A stretch of DNA of 64,000 nt. Source: Synechococcus sp. UW69 (GTDB lineage: Bacteria > Cyanobacteriota > Cyanobacteriia > PCC-6307 > Cyanobiaceae). A program made the position numbers and the translations under genes. Numbering within the stretch: the first letter of the stretch is position 1; the number at the start of each line of letters is the position of its first letter. Below, in pieces: positions 1 through 10,201 of the stretch. The DNA is taken from contig NZ_UCNW01000008.1 in the NCBI RefSeq assembly GCF_900474185.1, forward strand, positions 186,001-250,000. Reading direction: 5' to 3'. Under the pieces are notes generated by a model that was not told where the DNA came from, did no database searches, and saw nothing but the letters and a program-made list of their open reading frames with translations.

Positions 1-414
1 CTGATCAGCGTCAGCGGTGTCGGTCCCCAGGCCGGTCTGGCCCTGATGCAGGAATGCAGGCCCCAAGAACTGGTGGAAGCGATCAGCAGCGGTGATCTGC
101 GCCGACTTTGCAAGGCGCAGGGCATCGGCAAACGCACAGCAGAGCGCCTTGCGGTGGAACTCAGGGCCTCCATCGCGGCATTCGCGGGCGTTAATCCAGC
201 TCCCTCCCTGGCTGAAGGAATCAGCTCAGAGCAGATGCCAGAGAGCGGGGCCGACGTCGAAGCAACCCTGGCAATGCTTGGTTACGACGATCTCGAAATC
301 CGTCGCGCCATCCGTGCCATCGCCGAGGGTGCAGATGGCCCCCCGCCTGCCGGAGGCGACCAGGACGCTTGGCTGCGGGTCTGCCTCCAATGGCTAAGTC
401 GCGAATCGGCCTGA
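1..414 (+). CDS. ruvA: Holliday junction helicase subunit RuvA, C-terminal part
   Basis: The reading frame is open from the first base of the window, so the 5' end lies outside. The 137 visible residues begin inside the helix-hairpin-helix region ([14 protein letters not shown], then [15 protein letters not shown]) and end with the small C-terminal domain that contacts RuvB. RuvA binds four-way DNA junctions as a tetramer and loads RuvB for branch migration during recombination repair. About one third of a normal RuvA of roughly 200 residues is missing upstream. It is followed at a short distance by rpsO on the same strand. Confidence 0.93.
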   Translation: MISVSGVGPQAGLALMQECRPQELVEAISSGDLRRLCKAQGIGKRTAERLAVELRASIAAFAGVNPAPSLAEGISSEQMPESGADVEATLAMLGYDDLEIRRAIRAIAEGADGPPPAGGDQDAWLRVCLQWLSRESA

Positions 415-470
415 TCCGTCCCTCGCAAAGGTAAGCTGGTTGTTTGCACTGACAGGGCCGCCCCCCGCGC

Positions 471-740
471 ATGTCGCTTGATACCACCGAGAAGCAGCAG
501 CTGATCAACACCCACCAGACCCACGGCACCGACACCGGTTCGGCCGAGGTCCAGGTGGCCATGCTGAGTGAGCGGATCAACCGTCTCAGCAGCCACCTGC
601 AGAACAACATCCACGACTTCTCCTCGCGTCAGGGGCTGCTCAAGATGATTGGCCGTCGCAAGCGTCTGCTGAGCTACATGCGCAGCAAGAGCGAGCAACG
701 CTACGCCGATACGATCGCCAAACTGGGCATCCGCGGTTAA
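471..740 (+). CDS. rpsO: 30S ribosomal protein S15
   Basis: This 89-residue protein matches the standard S15 length and fold. It has the typical start ([12 protein letters not shown]), the conserved HTGSAEVQ-like segment (here [16 protein letters not shown]) and the C-terminal [10 protein letters not shown] stretch that contacts 16S rRNA. S15 is a primary binder of the central domain of 16S rRNA in the small subunit. It lies 56 bp after ruvA and 12 bp before the PAM68-like gene, so the three may share a transcript. Confidence 0.98.
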   Translation: MSLDTTEKQQLINTHQTHGTDTGSAEVQVAMLSERINRLSSHLQNNIHDFSSRQGLLKMIGRRKRLLSYMRSKSEQRYADTIAKLGIRG

Positions 741-752
741 TCGAACTGCCCC

Positions 753-1166
753 ATGGCTGAGCAACGCAATGCCCTTCCCTTCGAGCCCAAAGGGTCTGGG
801 AAGGGAAGCAAGCCTGCCTCTGGGGCTCCCAGACAGGAAGCCATTCCTCGGTATGTGGCCGATCGAATGGCTCGTCGTGTCGCTGTGTTCACAGGACTCC
901 CGTCTCTCGCAGGGATGGGAGTTTTTGTTGGCAGCTACGTCGTCGTCACCCGTGGCATCGCCGATATCGCTCCGGGGCTCACACTCGCAGGCTCCGGCTT
1001 GTTTTTCCTCCTAGGGCTGGTGGGACTCAGCATTGGCGTGTTGACAGCCAGCTGGGATCCCGAACCAGGTTCCCTTTTGGGCTTTGAGAACTTCAAACCC
1101 AATGTCCAGCGGATGCGTGAGTCGATCCGGGCCCAGAAGCAACAGCAAAGGGAATCAGAGCCCTGA
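753..1166 (+). CDS. PAM68-like photosystem II assembly protein (DUF3464)
   Basis: This 137-residue protein has a charged N-terminal tail rich in Lys, Pro and Gly (about residues 1-40), two hydrophobic membrane segments (about 43-66 and 75-100), and a soluble tail with SWDPEPGSLLGFENFKPN. That layout and the C-terminal motif are those of cyanobacterial PAM68 homologues, which assist early photosystem II assembly and chlorophyll insertion in the thylakoid membrane. Family assignment is from recall of motifs and the role is known for homologues only. It starts 12 bp after rpsO. Confidence 0.8.
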   Translation: MAEQRNALPFEPKGSGKGSKPASGAPRQEAIPRYVADRMARRVAVFTGLPSLAGMGVFVGSYVVVTRGIADIAPGLTLAGSGLFFLLGLVGLSIGVLTASWDPEPGSLLGFENFKPNVQRMRESIRAQKQQQRESEP

Positions 1167-1195
1167 ACAGTGCTCTTCTGATGACCTAATCAACA

Positions 1196-4100
1196 TCAAG
1201 TGAGAACCAGACGATCGCTGCTGCGGGCTTCAAAGGCTTGGTTGCGCAACGATTCGATCGCTGCATCGACATTTTTTACGCAGAACTGAGGGCCAAGTCG
1301 CACGTAGCGAACGGTCTCGCCATGACGCACCTCGGCGACCACAGGCACTTTGACGCCCAACTCATCCCGTTCGGGACGATGTTGGTTCAGGCATTCCCGC
1401 AACTTGTGCTGAATGGCGATGTCACTGGCCTGATCAGAAGGGAGCTGAACCAGAAGCAGATTGAGCTCATCAACGGCGCGGCAGTCGTCAATGATCAGCT
1501 GCACGCGCTCGTCACGCCGATCCACCCCAGCCCACACCAGCAAGCGGGCTTCGGCCATCAGATGATCCGCGAGGCGGGCGTAGCTCTTAGGGAAAACAAC
1601 GGCTTCGCAGCTTCCGGTGAGATCCTCGAGCTGAAGAATCGCCATGCGGTCGCCCTTACGGGTGGTGACCTGGCGCATCTCCGCCACCATCGCGATGGCA
1701 CTCACCTTTGTTTTATCCGGCTGCTCCTCAAGGGATCCCAGGCCGATGGGCGCCAGCAGTTTCGAGGAGGGCGTGAGCTGTTTGAGGGGGTGATCTGACA
1801 AGTAGAAGCCCACCAAATCTTTTTCAAGGCGCAGCTTTTCTGTCGGGGGGTAATCCGGCACCGGTGCAGCTTTGGGGGCATGGCTGAGATCAGCCGGGCC
1901 AGCGTCATCGGATGCAGGGGCCATCAAATCGAAGAGATTGCCCTGACCGCTGTCACGGTCCTTGGCCCGTGAGGAGGCCCAGTCGAGGAGCAGGTCCAGA
2001 TCGGCCATCAGCTGGGCACGATTGGCCTGCGGATCCATGGCATCCAGGGCGCCGCAGTGAATCAACGATTCCAGGCCACGACGATTGAGCACCGAAGATG
2101 GGATCCGATCACAAAGATCGGCCAGGGAGTGGAAGGGCCCATCGCTATCGCGGGCGGCGATCAACTGCCGAATCGCTCCGTCACCAAGGTTGCGAACAGC
2201 GGAGAGTCCAAACAGGATTCGATCGCCGTTGGGGGTGAAATCGGTCAGGGAGGCATTCACATCCGGAGGCATCACCTCAATCCCCATTGCATTGCAATTG
2301 GAGATGTAGCGCTGCACCTTGTCGGCGGCTCCGGCATTCACCGTGAGCAGGGCCGCCATGTAGGCCACCGGATAGTGCGCCTTCAGATAGGCCGTCTGAT
2401 AAGTGACAGCGCCGTAGGCCGTGGAATGGCTCTTATTGAAGCAATATTCAGCGAAGAGAACCATCTGATCGAACAGTTCGTCGGCGACCTTTTCATCAAC
2501 GCCACGCTCACCAGCTCCTTTGACGAAGATGCCGCGATGCTTCTGCATCTCTGAAACTTTTTTCTTGCCCATCGCTCGTCTCAGCAGATCGGCCTGACCC
2601 AGGGAATAACCAGCCAGATCCTGAGCGATCCGCATGATCTGCTCCTGATACACCATGATCCCGTAGGTCTCCGACAGGATCGGCTCCAAGATCGCGTGGG
2701 CGAAATCAATCGCCTCCCGCCCGTGCTTGCGGTTGATGAATTTGGGAATCAATCCAGCATCGAGAGGGCCCGGTCTGTAGAGAGCGAGGATTGAGGAAAT
2801 GTCTTCCAGAGAAGACGGCTTGAGATCGCGCACGATCTGCCGCATGCCACTGGATTCCAGCTGGAAGATCCCCTCAAGGTCACCGCGAGCGAGAAGAGCA
2901 AAGGTCTCTTCATCCTCCGGCGGGAGCTTGTCGGGATCGACGCGGGTTCCACTGCTGACCTCCACCAGCTCGAGCGTCTTTTCGATCATCGTGAGGTTCT
3001 TCAACCCCAGGAAATCCATCTTCAACAGACCCATGGATTCCACGTCTTCCATGAAGTACTGCGTGATCACCTGACCATCGTTGTTGCGCTGCAACGGCAC
3101 AAGCTCATCCAGAGGGTCAGCGGCAATGACCACCCCGGCTGCATGTACACCAAAGGTTTTATTGGTGCCCTCAATCCGCATCGCCATATCCACCCAACGC
3201 TTGACCGTTGGATCCGACTCGTACTTCTCGCGGAACTCGGGATTGGGTGATTCCTCACCGATCATCGCCTTGAGCTTGGCGGGCTTGCCGCGAACCACCG
3301 GGATCAGTTTCGCCAGACGGTCGGCATCGCCATAGGGAATATCAAGCACCCGGGCCACATCCTTCAGAACAGCCTTGGAGGTCATCCGGTTGAAGGTGAT
3401 GATCTGGGCCACCTTGTCTTCGCCGTAGCGCTCGGTGACGTAGTCGATCACCTCACCACGGCGTTCAATGCAGAAGTCGGTGTCGATATCAGGCATCGAC
3501 TTGCGTTCCGGGTTGAGGAAACGCTCGAACAGGAGGCAGTTGGTGATCGGATCAATGTTGGTGATCCCAAGGCAGTAGGCGACAAGCGAGCCTGCAGCAG
3601 AGCCCCGGCCAGGGCCCACAGGAATGCTCTGTTCCCGGGCAAAGCGGATGTAATCCCAGACCACCAGGAAGTAGGTGGGGAATCCCATCTGCTCCATGAT
3701 CTTGAGCTCGTGGCTCATGCGCTCGGCGTAGTCGTCGGGCAGAGGAGCATCGACACCGAGCTCGAGGCGATCCCGCAGCCCTTGCTCCGTCACCTCCCTC
3801 AGGTAGCTGACAGGGGTATGCCCTTCGGGAATCGGGAAGCGGGGCATTTGGTAGCGCCCGAGGATGTCGTAGGGCTCCACCTTGTCGGCCACCTTGACGG
3901 TGTTGGCAATCGCCTCCTGGACCACCTCAGGCTCCAGATGGTCACCGAAGAGACACCCCATCTCCTCTTCGGTCTTGATGTATTCGGTTCCCGTGTAGCG
4001 CAGTCGCTTCTCATCGGTGATCAACTTTCCGGTAAGCACACAGAGAAGAGCGTCGTGGGCTTCGACGTCCTGCTTGCTCAGGTAATGGGCATCGTTGGTC

Positions 4101-4714
4101 GCAACAATCTGGATGCCGAGTTCCTTGGCGATTTTGACGATCTCGACGTTGACGATCCGATCTTCCGGAGATCCATGGTCCTGGATCTCGAGGTAGTAGT
4201 CATCGCCAAAAACCTCCTGGTACCAGGCCGCCACCTTGCGTGCCACATCAGGACGACCACGCAAAATCGCCTGGGCAATCTCGCCACCGAGGCAGGCCGT
4301 GGCGATGATCAGCCCCTCGCTGTGTTGCTTCAGCAGCTCCTTGTCGATGCAGGCACGGGAAAAAATGCCGCGTCCCCGCATCCCCCGCAGATGGCTGATG
4401 CTGGTGAGCTTGACCAGGTTGCGGTAGCCCGTGGCGTTTTTGGCAAGCACCACCAGGTGGTACCGCTTCTCTTTCTTGGGTTGCGGATCATCAATGGACC
4501 CGTTGATCACGTACATCTCGTTGCCGATGATCGGCTTGAGATCGGTGCCCTGACAAAGCTTCAGAAGCTCGATAGCGCCATACATCACGCCGTGATCGGT
4601 CAGGGCGATCGCTGGCATGCCCAGTTGCTTCGCCCGCTCCACCATGGCCGGCAACTGCGACGCCCCGTCGAGAAGGCTGTAATCGCTGTGGTTGTGGAGA
4701 GGGACGAATGCCAT
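1196..4714 (-). CDS. dnaE: DNA polymerase III alpha subunit
   Basis: At 1172 residues this is a full-length, unsplit replicative polymerase. The N-terminus carries the PHP domain ([15 protein letters not shown] and ALTDHG). The catalytic aspartates appear in MPDIDTDF at residues 407-414, followed by the polymerase palm and fingers ([11 protein letters not shown] just before, and ESSGMRQI later). The C-terminal part contains the helix-hairpin-helix and OB-fold regions ([31 protein letters not shown] in the family pattern). It polymerises DNA in the holoenzyme. It is transcribed in the same direction as gatA, which lies upstream of it on the minus strand. Confidence 0.98.
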   Translation of the reverse strand: MAFVPLHNHSDYSLLDGASQLPAMVERAKQLGMPAIALTDHGVMYGAIELLKLCQGTDLKPIIGNEMYVINGSIDDPQPKKEKRYHLVVLAKNATGYRNLVKLTSISHLRGMRGRGIFSRACIDKELLKQHSEGLIIATACLGGEIAQAILRGRPDVARKVAAWYQEVFGDDYYLEIQDHGSPEDRIVNVEIVKIAKELGIQIVATNDAHYLSKQDVEAHDALLCVLTGKLITDEKRLRYTGTEYIKTEEEMGCLFGDHLEPEVVQEAIANTVKVADKVEPYDILGRYQMPRFPIPEGHTPVSYLREVTEQGLRDRLELGVDAPLPDDYAERMSHELKIMEQMGFPTYFLVVWDYIRFAREQSIPVGPGRGSAAGSLVAYCLGITNIDPITNCLLFERFLNPERKSMPDIDTDFCIERRGEVIDYVTERYGEDKVAQIITFNRMTSKAVLKDVARVLDIPYGDADRLAKLIPVVRGKPAKLKAMIGEESPNPEFREKYESDPTVKRWVDMAMRIEGTNKTFGVHAAGVVIAADPLDELVPLQRNNDGQVITQYFMEDVESMGLLKMDFLGLKNLTMIEKTLELVEVSSGTRVDPDKLPPEDEETFALLARGDLEGIFQLESSGMRQIVRDLKPSSLEDISSILALYRPGPLDAGLIPKFINRKHGREAIDFAHAILEPILSETYGIMVYQEQIMRIAQDLAGYSLGQADLLRRAMGKKKVSEMQKHRGIFVKGAGERGVDEKVADELFDQMVLFAEYCFNKSHSTAYGAVTYQTAYLKAHYPVAYMAALLTVNAGAADKVQRYISNCNAMGIEVMPPDVNASLTDFTPNGDRILFGLSAVRNLGDGAIRQLIAARDSDGPFHSLADLCDRIPSSVLNRRGLESLIHCGALDAMDPQANRAQLMADLDLLLDWASSRAKDRDSGQGNLFDLMAPASDDAGPADLSHAPKAAPVPDYPPTEKLRLEKDLVGFYLSDHPLKQLTPSSKLLAPIGLGSLEEQPDKTKVSAIAMVAEMRQVTTRKGDRMAILQLEDLTGSCEAVVFPKSYARLADHLMAEARLLVWAGVDRRDERVQLIIDDCRAVDELNLLLVQLPSDQASDIAIQHKLRECLNQHRPERDELGVKVPVVAEVRHGETVRYVRLGPQFCVKNVDAAIESLRNQAFEARSSDRLVLT

Positions 4715-4784
4715 AGGGTCAGACTAGGACCCAACGCAAGATCCAGCGTTCACGGAGAACGAAACACCCCACATGTGGCGGAGC

Positions 4785-6245
4785 TCAGGGAACCAGAGCG
4801 GCTTCAGGGCGTGAAGCGAACACCTGCGCTGCCTGCTCGTACTGGTGCGCCACCTGGAGCAGACGCGGTTCGTCCAAGACATTGCCGATCAACTGCATCC
4901 CAATCGGCAAACCCGCCGCACTGAATCCGCAGGGAACACTGATCGCAGGCAACCCGGCCAGGTTCACCGGAATCGTCAGCAAGTCGGCGAGGTACATCGC
5001 CAGAGGGTCATCAGCATGGGCGCCAGCCTTGAACGCGGTGGACGGTGCGGTTGGCGTGAGCAGCACATCAACACTCTGGAACGCAGCATCAAAATCACGC
5101 CGGATCAGGGTGCGCACCTGCTGGGCCTTTTTGTAATAAGCGTCGACGTATCCGGCGGAAAGGGCATAGGTGCCAATCAAGATCCGCCGCTGCACCTCCG
5201 CACCAAACCCCTCAGCACGGCTTCGTGCTGTCATCGCGGCAAGGCTTTCGGCGTCGTCCGCACGAAAGCCGTATTTGACCCCGTCGTAACGCGCCAAATT
5301 GGCAGAGGCCTCCGACGGCGCAATCACGTAATAGGTGGCGATGCCGTCGTTGAAACGGGGGCAGCTCACCTCCACCAGCTCAGCGCCAAGAGCCTCCAGC
5401 TGAGCAGCAGAGGCCTGCACCGAAGCCTTGACCTCAGCATCGAGGCCTTCGGCATCGAAGCACTCCTTGATCACACCAACCTTGAGACCCTTGATGGGCT
5501 TGTTCAGGCCGGCACTGAAGTCCGGCACAGCCGCATCAAGGCAAGTGGAATCACGGGGGTCGGGCCCTGCGATCACCTGAAGCAGTTCGGCCACATCAGC
5601 CACACTTCCTGCAAAGGGACCCACCTGATCCAAGGAACTGGCAAAAGCCACCAGACCCCAACGACTGACGCGGCCGTAGGTGGGTTTAAGACCCACAACG
5701 CCACAAAACGACGCAGGCTGACGGATGGAGCCTCCGGTGTCGGAACCCAGAGAAGCAACGCAACTCCCTGAAGCGACGGCCGCAGCACTGCCACCGGAGC
5801 TTCCGCCCGGTACATGGGCTGTGTTCCAAGGATTCTGAGTCGCACCAAAGGCCGACGTTTCCGTGGAGCCGCCCATGGCGAACTCATCCAGATTCGTCTT
5901 ACCCACCAGCACACCTCCGGCTTGCCAAAGCCTTTCGGTCACTGTTGATTCGTAGGGAGGCACAAACTGTTCCAGCATGCGGCTGGAGCAGGTGGTGCGA
6001 ACCCCTTTGGTGCAGAGGTTGTCTTTAACGGCCAGTGGCAATCCAGCCAGAGGGCCGAGGGTCTCTCCAGCGGCCCTTGCTTCATCGATGCTGGATGCAT
6101 CAGCACGGGCTTTTTCGCTCGTCACCTCAACAAAAGCATTGAGAGACGGCTCAGAGTTTTCGAGCCGCTTGAGGTGTTGATCAACGAGCTCACGGGAGGA
6201 AATCTCACCGCTCTGCAGTTGCTGACGCCACGCGCTGATCGTCAT
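4785..6245 (-). CDS. gatA: Aspartyl/glutamyl-tRNA amidotransferase subunit A
   Basis: From the ATG at 6245 the product is 486 residues, the usual GatA length. A longer frame extends upstream to 6383 but would overlap the next gene and add a non-conserved tail. The amidase-signature triad is present: Lys in LAVKDN (about residue 74), the cis-Ser in the [11 protein letters not shown] segment, and the nucleophilic Ser in [12 protein letters not shown]. GatA supplies ammonia from glutamine to GatB in the GatCAB complex, which converts misacylated Glu-tRNA(Gln) to Gln-tRNA(Gln). GatB and GatC are not in this window. Confidence 0.97.
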   Translation of the reverse strand: MTISAWRQQLQSGEISSRELVDQHLKRLENSEPSLNAFVEVTSEKARADASSIDEARAAGETLGPLAGLPLAVKDNLCTKGVRTTCSSRMLEQFVPPYESTVTERLWQAGGVLVGKTNLDEFAMGGSTETSAFGATQNPWNTAHVPGGSSGGSAAAVASGSCVASLGSDTGGSIRQPASFCGVVGLKPTYGRVSRWGLVAFASSLDQVGPFAGSVADVAELLQVIAGPDPRDSTCLDAAVPDFSAGLNKPIKGLKVGVIKECFDAEGLDAEVKASVQASAAQLEALGAELVEVSCPRFNDGIATYYVIAPSEASANLARYDGVKYGFRADDAESLAAMTARSRAEGFGAEVQRRILIGTYALSAGYVDAYYKKAQQVRTLIRRDFDAAFQSVDVLLTPTAPSTAFKAGAHADDPLAMYLADLLTIPVNLAGLPAISVPCGFSAAGLPIGMQLIGNVLDEPRLLQVAHQYEQAAQVFASRPEAALVP

Positions 6246-6288
6246 GTCCCTGCGATCCATTGCAGGGAGGACGCTATCAGCCGCTTGA

Positions 6289-6534
6289 TCAGCCCTCAGC
6301 CGTGATGGTGAGGGGCTCGGAGCGACGGGTCCGCAGCAGGGAGTGGCTGATCGACTGAGGTTGCTCAGACTTGACGTCGTCAAGGAAGGAAGTCAGCTCG
6401 TTTTCCAAACCTTTGCGGGTGACAAACGGACCGAACCAGTAGGTCACATCGGGACCTGATGTCTGAATCCGAGCCCACCAGGCGACCCCAAGGCCATTGG
6501 CAAGGCTGCGCAGCGGCCGGATCAGGGGACTCAT
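6289..6534 (-). CDS. DUF1816 protein
   Basis: This 81-residue soluble protein has the cyanobacterial DUF1816 pattern, with [19 protein letters not shown] and a following acidic helix ([15 protein letters not shown]). DUF1816 proteins are small and common in phycobilisome-containing cyanobacteria, and their function is not established. It sits 43 bp upstream of gatA on the same strand and may be cotranscribed with it. Confidence 0.75.
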   Translation of the reverse strand: MSPLIRPLRSLANGLGVAWWARIQTSGPDVTYWFGPFVTRKGLENELTSFLDDVKSEQPQSISHSLLRTRRSEPLTITAEG

Positions 6535-6594
6535 GGGAGGGGTAAAACGACCTCAAGGCATTGTGCCTCGTGAACCGGCAAAACCGAGCTGTTT

Positions 6595-8178
6595 TCAGGG
6601 AGATAGCTGGATATTCTGATCGAACTCCGGCGCAGCAGCTTGTTCAGACGGATGGAGATCCAGATCAATCCGCTGGTCAGGAACCTTCTCCACGGGTTGT
6701 TCAGGCGGTTCAGACGCCTCAGTGGACGTCTCTACCCCAGCGATTTGGGGACGTCGAATCGGGGGTGACGGCGCCTGGCCGTGAATGTCCTTCATCCAAT
6801 TGCGACGCGCCACTTCATAAACGCAAAGTGCCGTAGCAACGGATGCATTCAGGCTTGGGGTAATGCCCCGCAGCGGAATGCGGACCAACTGATCACAGTG
6901 ACGCCGGGTCAAAAGCGACAAGCCCTGGTCCTCTGACCCGGTGACCAGCACCAATGGGCCGCTGAGATCAACATCCGTGAGGGTCACGTCCCCTTCTGCC
7001 GCAAGGCCCACCACCCTGTATCCCGCATCCTTGAGCTTTTCCAACGACCGGTTGAGGTTGACCACACGCGCGACCGGAAGGTGTTCAAGGGCACCGGCTG
7101 CCACTTTGGCGGCCGAACCGGTTAACCCAGCACTCCGGCGCTGGGGAATCACCACACCATGGGCTCCCATCGCCTCGGCGGAACGCACGACAGCACCGAG
7201 ATTGTGGGGGTCCGTGACACTATCCAAAGCCACCAATAAGGGGGGTTCCCCAAGATCCGAACAGCCATCGATGAGGCTTTCGAGATCGAGGGTTTCAGCA
7301 GCTGCCGTCTGAAGGGCGATGCCCTGGTGAACGGAACCACCTGTGATCTGTCCAAGCCGAGCCCAGGTCACCTCTTCCACCAAGACCCCAGACGCCTTGG
7401 CATCGCGCAAGAGCTGGAGAAATTTGGCCGCACTGCGCATCTCCGGGGTGCACCAAATGCGATGAATGGGTCGTCCTGCCTCCAGCGCGGCTTGGGTGGC
7501 ATGGCGCCCCCAAATCAGATCATCTGCCGGAGGTATGGCCGCTGCGGCCTCCGGTGCTGCATCCAGTCGCTGGGAACGTCCATTGTCGTAGCGCGATCGG
7601 GGGCGCTGGGACGGCTGGCGCCGTTCATCCCCGGAGCGACGACGATCGCCGTAACGATCATTCCGATCCCGAAATCGTCCGGGCCCTGAACGGTCGTTCT
7701 GAGATTCCGTACGAAAAGCATTCTGATCCCGGTCGAAGGAACGGGATCGATCCCCGAATCGCTCTCTGGGGCGATCATCAGATCGATTACCGGGTCGATC
7801 TCCGAATCGCTCTCTGGGGCGATCACCGGATCGATTGCCGGGTCGATCTCCGAATCGCTCTCTGGGGCGATCATCAGATCGATTACCGGGTCGATCTCCA
7901 CCCCGAGGACGCTCCCAGCCCTCATCCCTCGGCGCTCGTCGGTCGCGAAAACTGCTGCCATCTCGACCAGGTTTGGCGTAAGGCGAACGACCACCGTCGG
8001 AACGACGATTGCTGGGCATGGGCCGACCGTTGCCAGAGCGCCCCACCGAGGAGCGGCCAGCGGATGGACGTCCACTGGGAGGCCTGCCTCCTGGAGGTCG
8101 TCCACTTCCACTCCCTCCTGGCCCCGAACGACCATCGCGGGATGGGCCGCTGGAGCGGCGTTCAAAGCGAGGGCTCAT
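6595..8178 (-). CDS. rlmB: TrmH/SpoU-family rRNA 2'-O-methyltransferase with Arg/Gly/Asp-rich N-terminus
   Basis: From the ATG at 8178 (MSPRFERRSSG) the product is 527 residues. The C-terminal half is a SPOUT methyltransferase: a substrate-binding domain starting at DDLIWGRHATQAALEAGRPIHRIW, then DSVTDPHNLGAVVRSAEAMG, the VTGSEDQGLS motif, and IPLRGITPSLNASVATALCVYE, which forms the SAM knot. RlmB-type enzymes methylate a ribose in 23S rRNA. The first about 200 residues are low-complexity and rich in Arg, Gly, Asp, Ser and Pro, with 16-residue tandem repeats (see the repeat entry). This tail is probably disordered and may bind RNA. The gene overlaps nothing after start correction and is preceded by the Mini-III gene. 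Confidence 0.9.
   Translation of the reverse strand: MSPRFERRSSGPSRDGRSGPGGSGSGRPPGGRPPSGRPSAGRSSVGRSGNGRPMPSNRRSDGGRSPYAKPGRDGSSFRDRRAPRDEGWERPRGGDRPGNRSDDRPRERFGDRPGNRSGDRPRERFGDRPGNRSDDRPRERFGDRSRSFDRDQNAFRTESQNDRSGPGRFRDRNDRYGDRRRSGDERRQPSQRPRSRYDNGRSQRLDAAPEAAAAIPPADDLIWGRHATQAALEAGRPIHRIWCTPEMRSAAKFLQLLRDAKASGVLVEEVTWARLGQITGGSVHQGIALQTAAAETLDLESLIDGCSDLGEPPLLVALDSVTDPHNLGAVVRSAEAMGAHGVVIPQRRSAGLTGSAAKVAAGALEHLPVARVVNLNRSLEKLKDAGYRVVGLAAEGDVTLTDVDLSGPLVLVTGSEDQGLSLLTRRHCDQLVRIPLRGITPSLNASVATALCVYEVARRNWMKDIHGQAPSPPIRRPQIAGVETSTEASEPPEQPVEKVPDQRIDLDLHPSEQAAAPEFDQNIQLSP
7748..7903 (-). repeat. Tandem 48-bp coding repeat in the rRNA methylase gene
   Basis: About three and a half direct copies of a 48-bp unit encode the 16-residue unit DRPGNRSDDRPRERFG, with DDRP/GDRP variation. 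On the plus strand each copy contains the shared block CGAATCGCTCTCTGGGGCGA. The unit is a multiple of three, so copy-number change keeps the frame. Confidence 0.9.
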
Positions 8179-8194
8179 GGTGTGCGAGGCAACG

Positions 8195-8605
8195 TTATGG
8201 GTTGGATCCGGCTTGCTCCAGGTGATCGAAGAGCTCAGCAAGCCGGGCTGGATTGTTCAGAAACAGCCAGCCAACCATTGTCTCAAACCCCGTGGCCCGT
8301 CCATACACAGCGGCCTCGGCTCGGCGCGGACCACGGCCTGCACTGTTGCGCCCCCGACGGACCAGATCGAGTTCCTGGGAATCCAGGAGTTGACGGTCTT
8401 CCAGCCAAGTCAACAAACGGGATTGGGCATCGGCGCGAACATCGGCCACAACAGCACGATGCAAATGATCGGAACGGCCGGGTCTGGCTCCATGGCGGAG
8501 CCGTTGATGGAGCTCCCAGACGGCATCTCCGATCCAAGCCAGCTGCAATGGGCCCAATTGATCGTTCAGACCACTGGGTGACTGATTGCGAATCCAGTCG
8601 CTCAA
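8195..8605 (-). CDS. mrnC: Mini-ribonuclease 3 (23S rRNA maturation)
   Basis: The conserved part is a 136-residue RNase III catalytic domain without a dsRNA-binding domain: LGPLQLAWIGDAVWELHQRLR holds the signature Asp, and VRRGRNSAGRGPRRAE and YGRATGFETMVGWLFL follow. I place the start at the TTG at 8605, because it overlaps the STAS-gene stop as TTGA and gives the family length. A longer frame to 8737 would run through the STAS gene. Mini-III trims the ends of 23S rRNA in homologues. Its position beside an rRNA methylase fits a role in ribosome maturation. Confidence 0.85.
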   Translation of the reverse strand: MSDWIRNQSPSGLNDQLGPLQLAWIGDAVWELHQRLRHGARPGRSDHLHRAVVADVRADAQSRLLTWLEDRQLLDSQELDLVRRGRNSAGRGPRRAEAAVYGRATGFETMVGWLFLNNPARLAELFDHLEQAGSNP

Positions 8606-8997
8606 GCGGCCAATTGGTTCAGAGCTGTCGGAAGATCCTCCACCAGATGGAGGAACTCTTCGAGCCGCACCAACTTGATCGTCTGCATCACACGGGTGTT
8701 TCCCACAAGGAGAAACGACCGTTTGGCATCCGTGCATTGTTTGGCCAACTGCACCAGGGCACCAAGGCCTGATGAGTCGAGAAAATCGATCTTGCTTAGA
8801 TCGAGAACAGCTGGAAGCTTGTTGGCTTTCAAAACATCGGCCACGTACTCCATGAACTGCTTCTCGGAGTACGCATCCAATTGGCCGGTGAAGTGAAACA
8901 CCAAACAGCCATCCTTCTGTTCAAATCCGCCCCGTAGAGAGACGGTCAGTCGCTGCAGTTCGCTGATGGGATCAAGCCCCCCAGGCATCATCGGCAC
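8602..8997 (-). CDS. STAS-domain protein, anti-sigma-factor antagonist type
   Basis: The 131 residues form one STAS domain: VFHFTGQLDAYSEKQF, VLDLSKIDFLDSSGLGALVQLAKQC and LLVGNTRVMQTIKLVRLEEFL. The Ser in DSSGLG is the residue phosphorylated by anti-sigma kinases in SpoIIAA/RsbV proteins, so partner switching is possible. No kinase or sigma-factor gene is adjacent. The stop codon overlaps the predicted TTG start of Mini-III. The biological target is unknown. Confidence 0.88.
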   Translation of the reverse strand: MPMMPGGLDPISELQRLTVSLRGGFEQKDGCLVFHFTGQLDAYSEKQFMEYVADVLKANKLPAVLDLSKIDFLDSSGLGALVQLAKQCTDAKRSFLLVGNTRVMQTIKLVRLEEFLHLVEDLPTALNQLAA

Positions 8998-9033
8998 GAA
9001 GTGTAGTGATGCTGAGCCTGGGCAACCACCTCA

Positions 9034-10194
9034 TCAACGGCGATCGGCCATGAGCGTCACAAAGCGGGCGAAATGATGATCCGCGTCATGCGGTCCAGGA
9101 CTGGCTTCCGGGTGGTATTGCACACCAAAAACGGGCTTGTGACGGTGAGCAATGGCCGCCACGGTGCGGTCGTTCAGATTGAAATGGGTGACATCAATGG
9201 CGTCGGTATCCAGAGATTCGGCAGAGAGGGCAAACCCGTGGTTCTGACTGGTGATTTCAACCTGCCCCGTGGTGCCACAGGGATGATTCAAACCACGATG
9301 GCCATAGGACAGCTTGAAGGTCTTGCCGCCGAGTGCCAGGCCGAGAATCTGATGGCCCAAACAGATCCCAAACAGCGGTAGATCGGCCTCCTCCAAGAGA
9401 GTCTTGGCCAGGGCAATCCCATAGCTCACCGCCGCAGGGTCTCCAGGACCGTTGGAGAGAAAGACACCATCCGGGCGATGGGAACGAACCGTGGCCAGAT
9501 CGGTGTCTGCAGGGAGAACAGTGACGTCACAGCCATGGGCGACCAGGCGATCGAGAATGGCTCGTTTAATTCCAAAATCAACCGCGACGACGCGGAAGGG
9601 GGCGTCGCTTCGACGCTGCAGGCGCTGATCGAAGCCAACACTGCAGGGTTGATTCCACTGGTAGGGCTCACGGGTGGTGACGCGATCTGCCAGGTTCAGT
9701 CCTTCCATCGAAGGCGCCTGCTTCAAGAGCTCAAACAACTGCGCAGGTGTCTGGCCGTCACTGCTGATCACACCATTCATGGCACCGGCCTCGCGCAGAT
9801 GACGCACCAGCGCACGGGTGTCTACACCGCTGATACCCACCAGTTGATGGCTCTGCATCCAGGTATCGAGAGTCTGTTCACAACGCCAGTTGCTGGGCGA
9901 CGGCGCCAGCTGGCGTGCGATCACACCAAGGGCGTGGGGACGATCGGCTTCCTGATCGTCGGCATTCACCCCGGTATTGCCGAGTTCGGGATAGGTGAAG
10001 CTCACCAGTTGTCCGGCATAGGAGGGATCCGTCAGCACCTCCTGATATCCGGTCATCCCGGTGTTGAACACCACTTCACCGATGGTTGTACCGCGATGGC
10101 CAAAGCCGACACCGGTCAGAACCGTGCCATCGGCAAGGACGAGATAGGCCTTGTCTGATGGGGAGTCGGGCATCGGAGGGCCGCCGAAGGGCAT
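9034..10194 (-). CDS. carA: Carbamoyl-phosphate synthase small subunit
   Basis: This 386-residue protein has the CarA N-terminal domain ([32 protein letters not shown]) and a C-terminal class I glutamine amidotransferase domain with Cys in [11 protein letters not shown] and the His/Glu pair in [12 protein letters not shown]. It releases ammonia from glutamine for carbamoyl phosphate, used for arginine and pyrimidines. An in-frame ATG at 10173 is an alternative start. The one at 10194 has GGAG about 12 bases upstream. It lies 7 bp after trpD, so the two are probably cotranscribed. Confidence 0.96.
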   Translation of the reverse strand: MPFGGPPMPDSPSDKAYLVLADGTVLTGVGFGHRGTTIGEVVFNTGMTGYQEVLTDPSYAGQLVSFTYPELGNTGVNADDQEADRPHALGVIARQLAPSPSNWRCEQTLDTWMQSHQLVGISGVDTRALVRHLREAGAMNGVISSDGQTPAQLFELLKQAPSMEGLNLADRVTTREPYQWNQPCSVGFDQRLQRRSDAPFRVVAVDFGIKRAILDRLVAHGCDVTVLPADTDLATVRSHRPDGVFLSNGPGDPAAVSYGIALAKTLLEEADLPLFGICLGHQILGLALGGKTFKLSYGHRGLNHPCGTTGQVEITSQNHGFALSAESLDTDAIDVTHFNLNDRTVAAIAHRHKPVFGVQYHPEASPGPHDADHHFARFVTLMADRR

Positions 10195-10201
10195 CAGTCA
10201 C

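Noticed and set aside
3710-4924. A 404-residue open frame on the plus strand
   Set aside because: It lies wholly opposite dnaE and the end of gatA, has no recognisable domain, and follows from the codon bias of the real genes.
7748-7903. Regular 48-bp repeats considered as a CRISPR array
   Set aside because: There are no unique spacers. The repeats are contiguous, in frame and encode part of a methylase tail. No cas genes are nearby.
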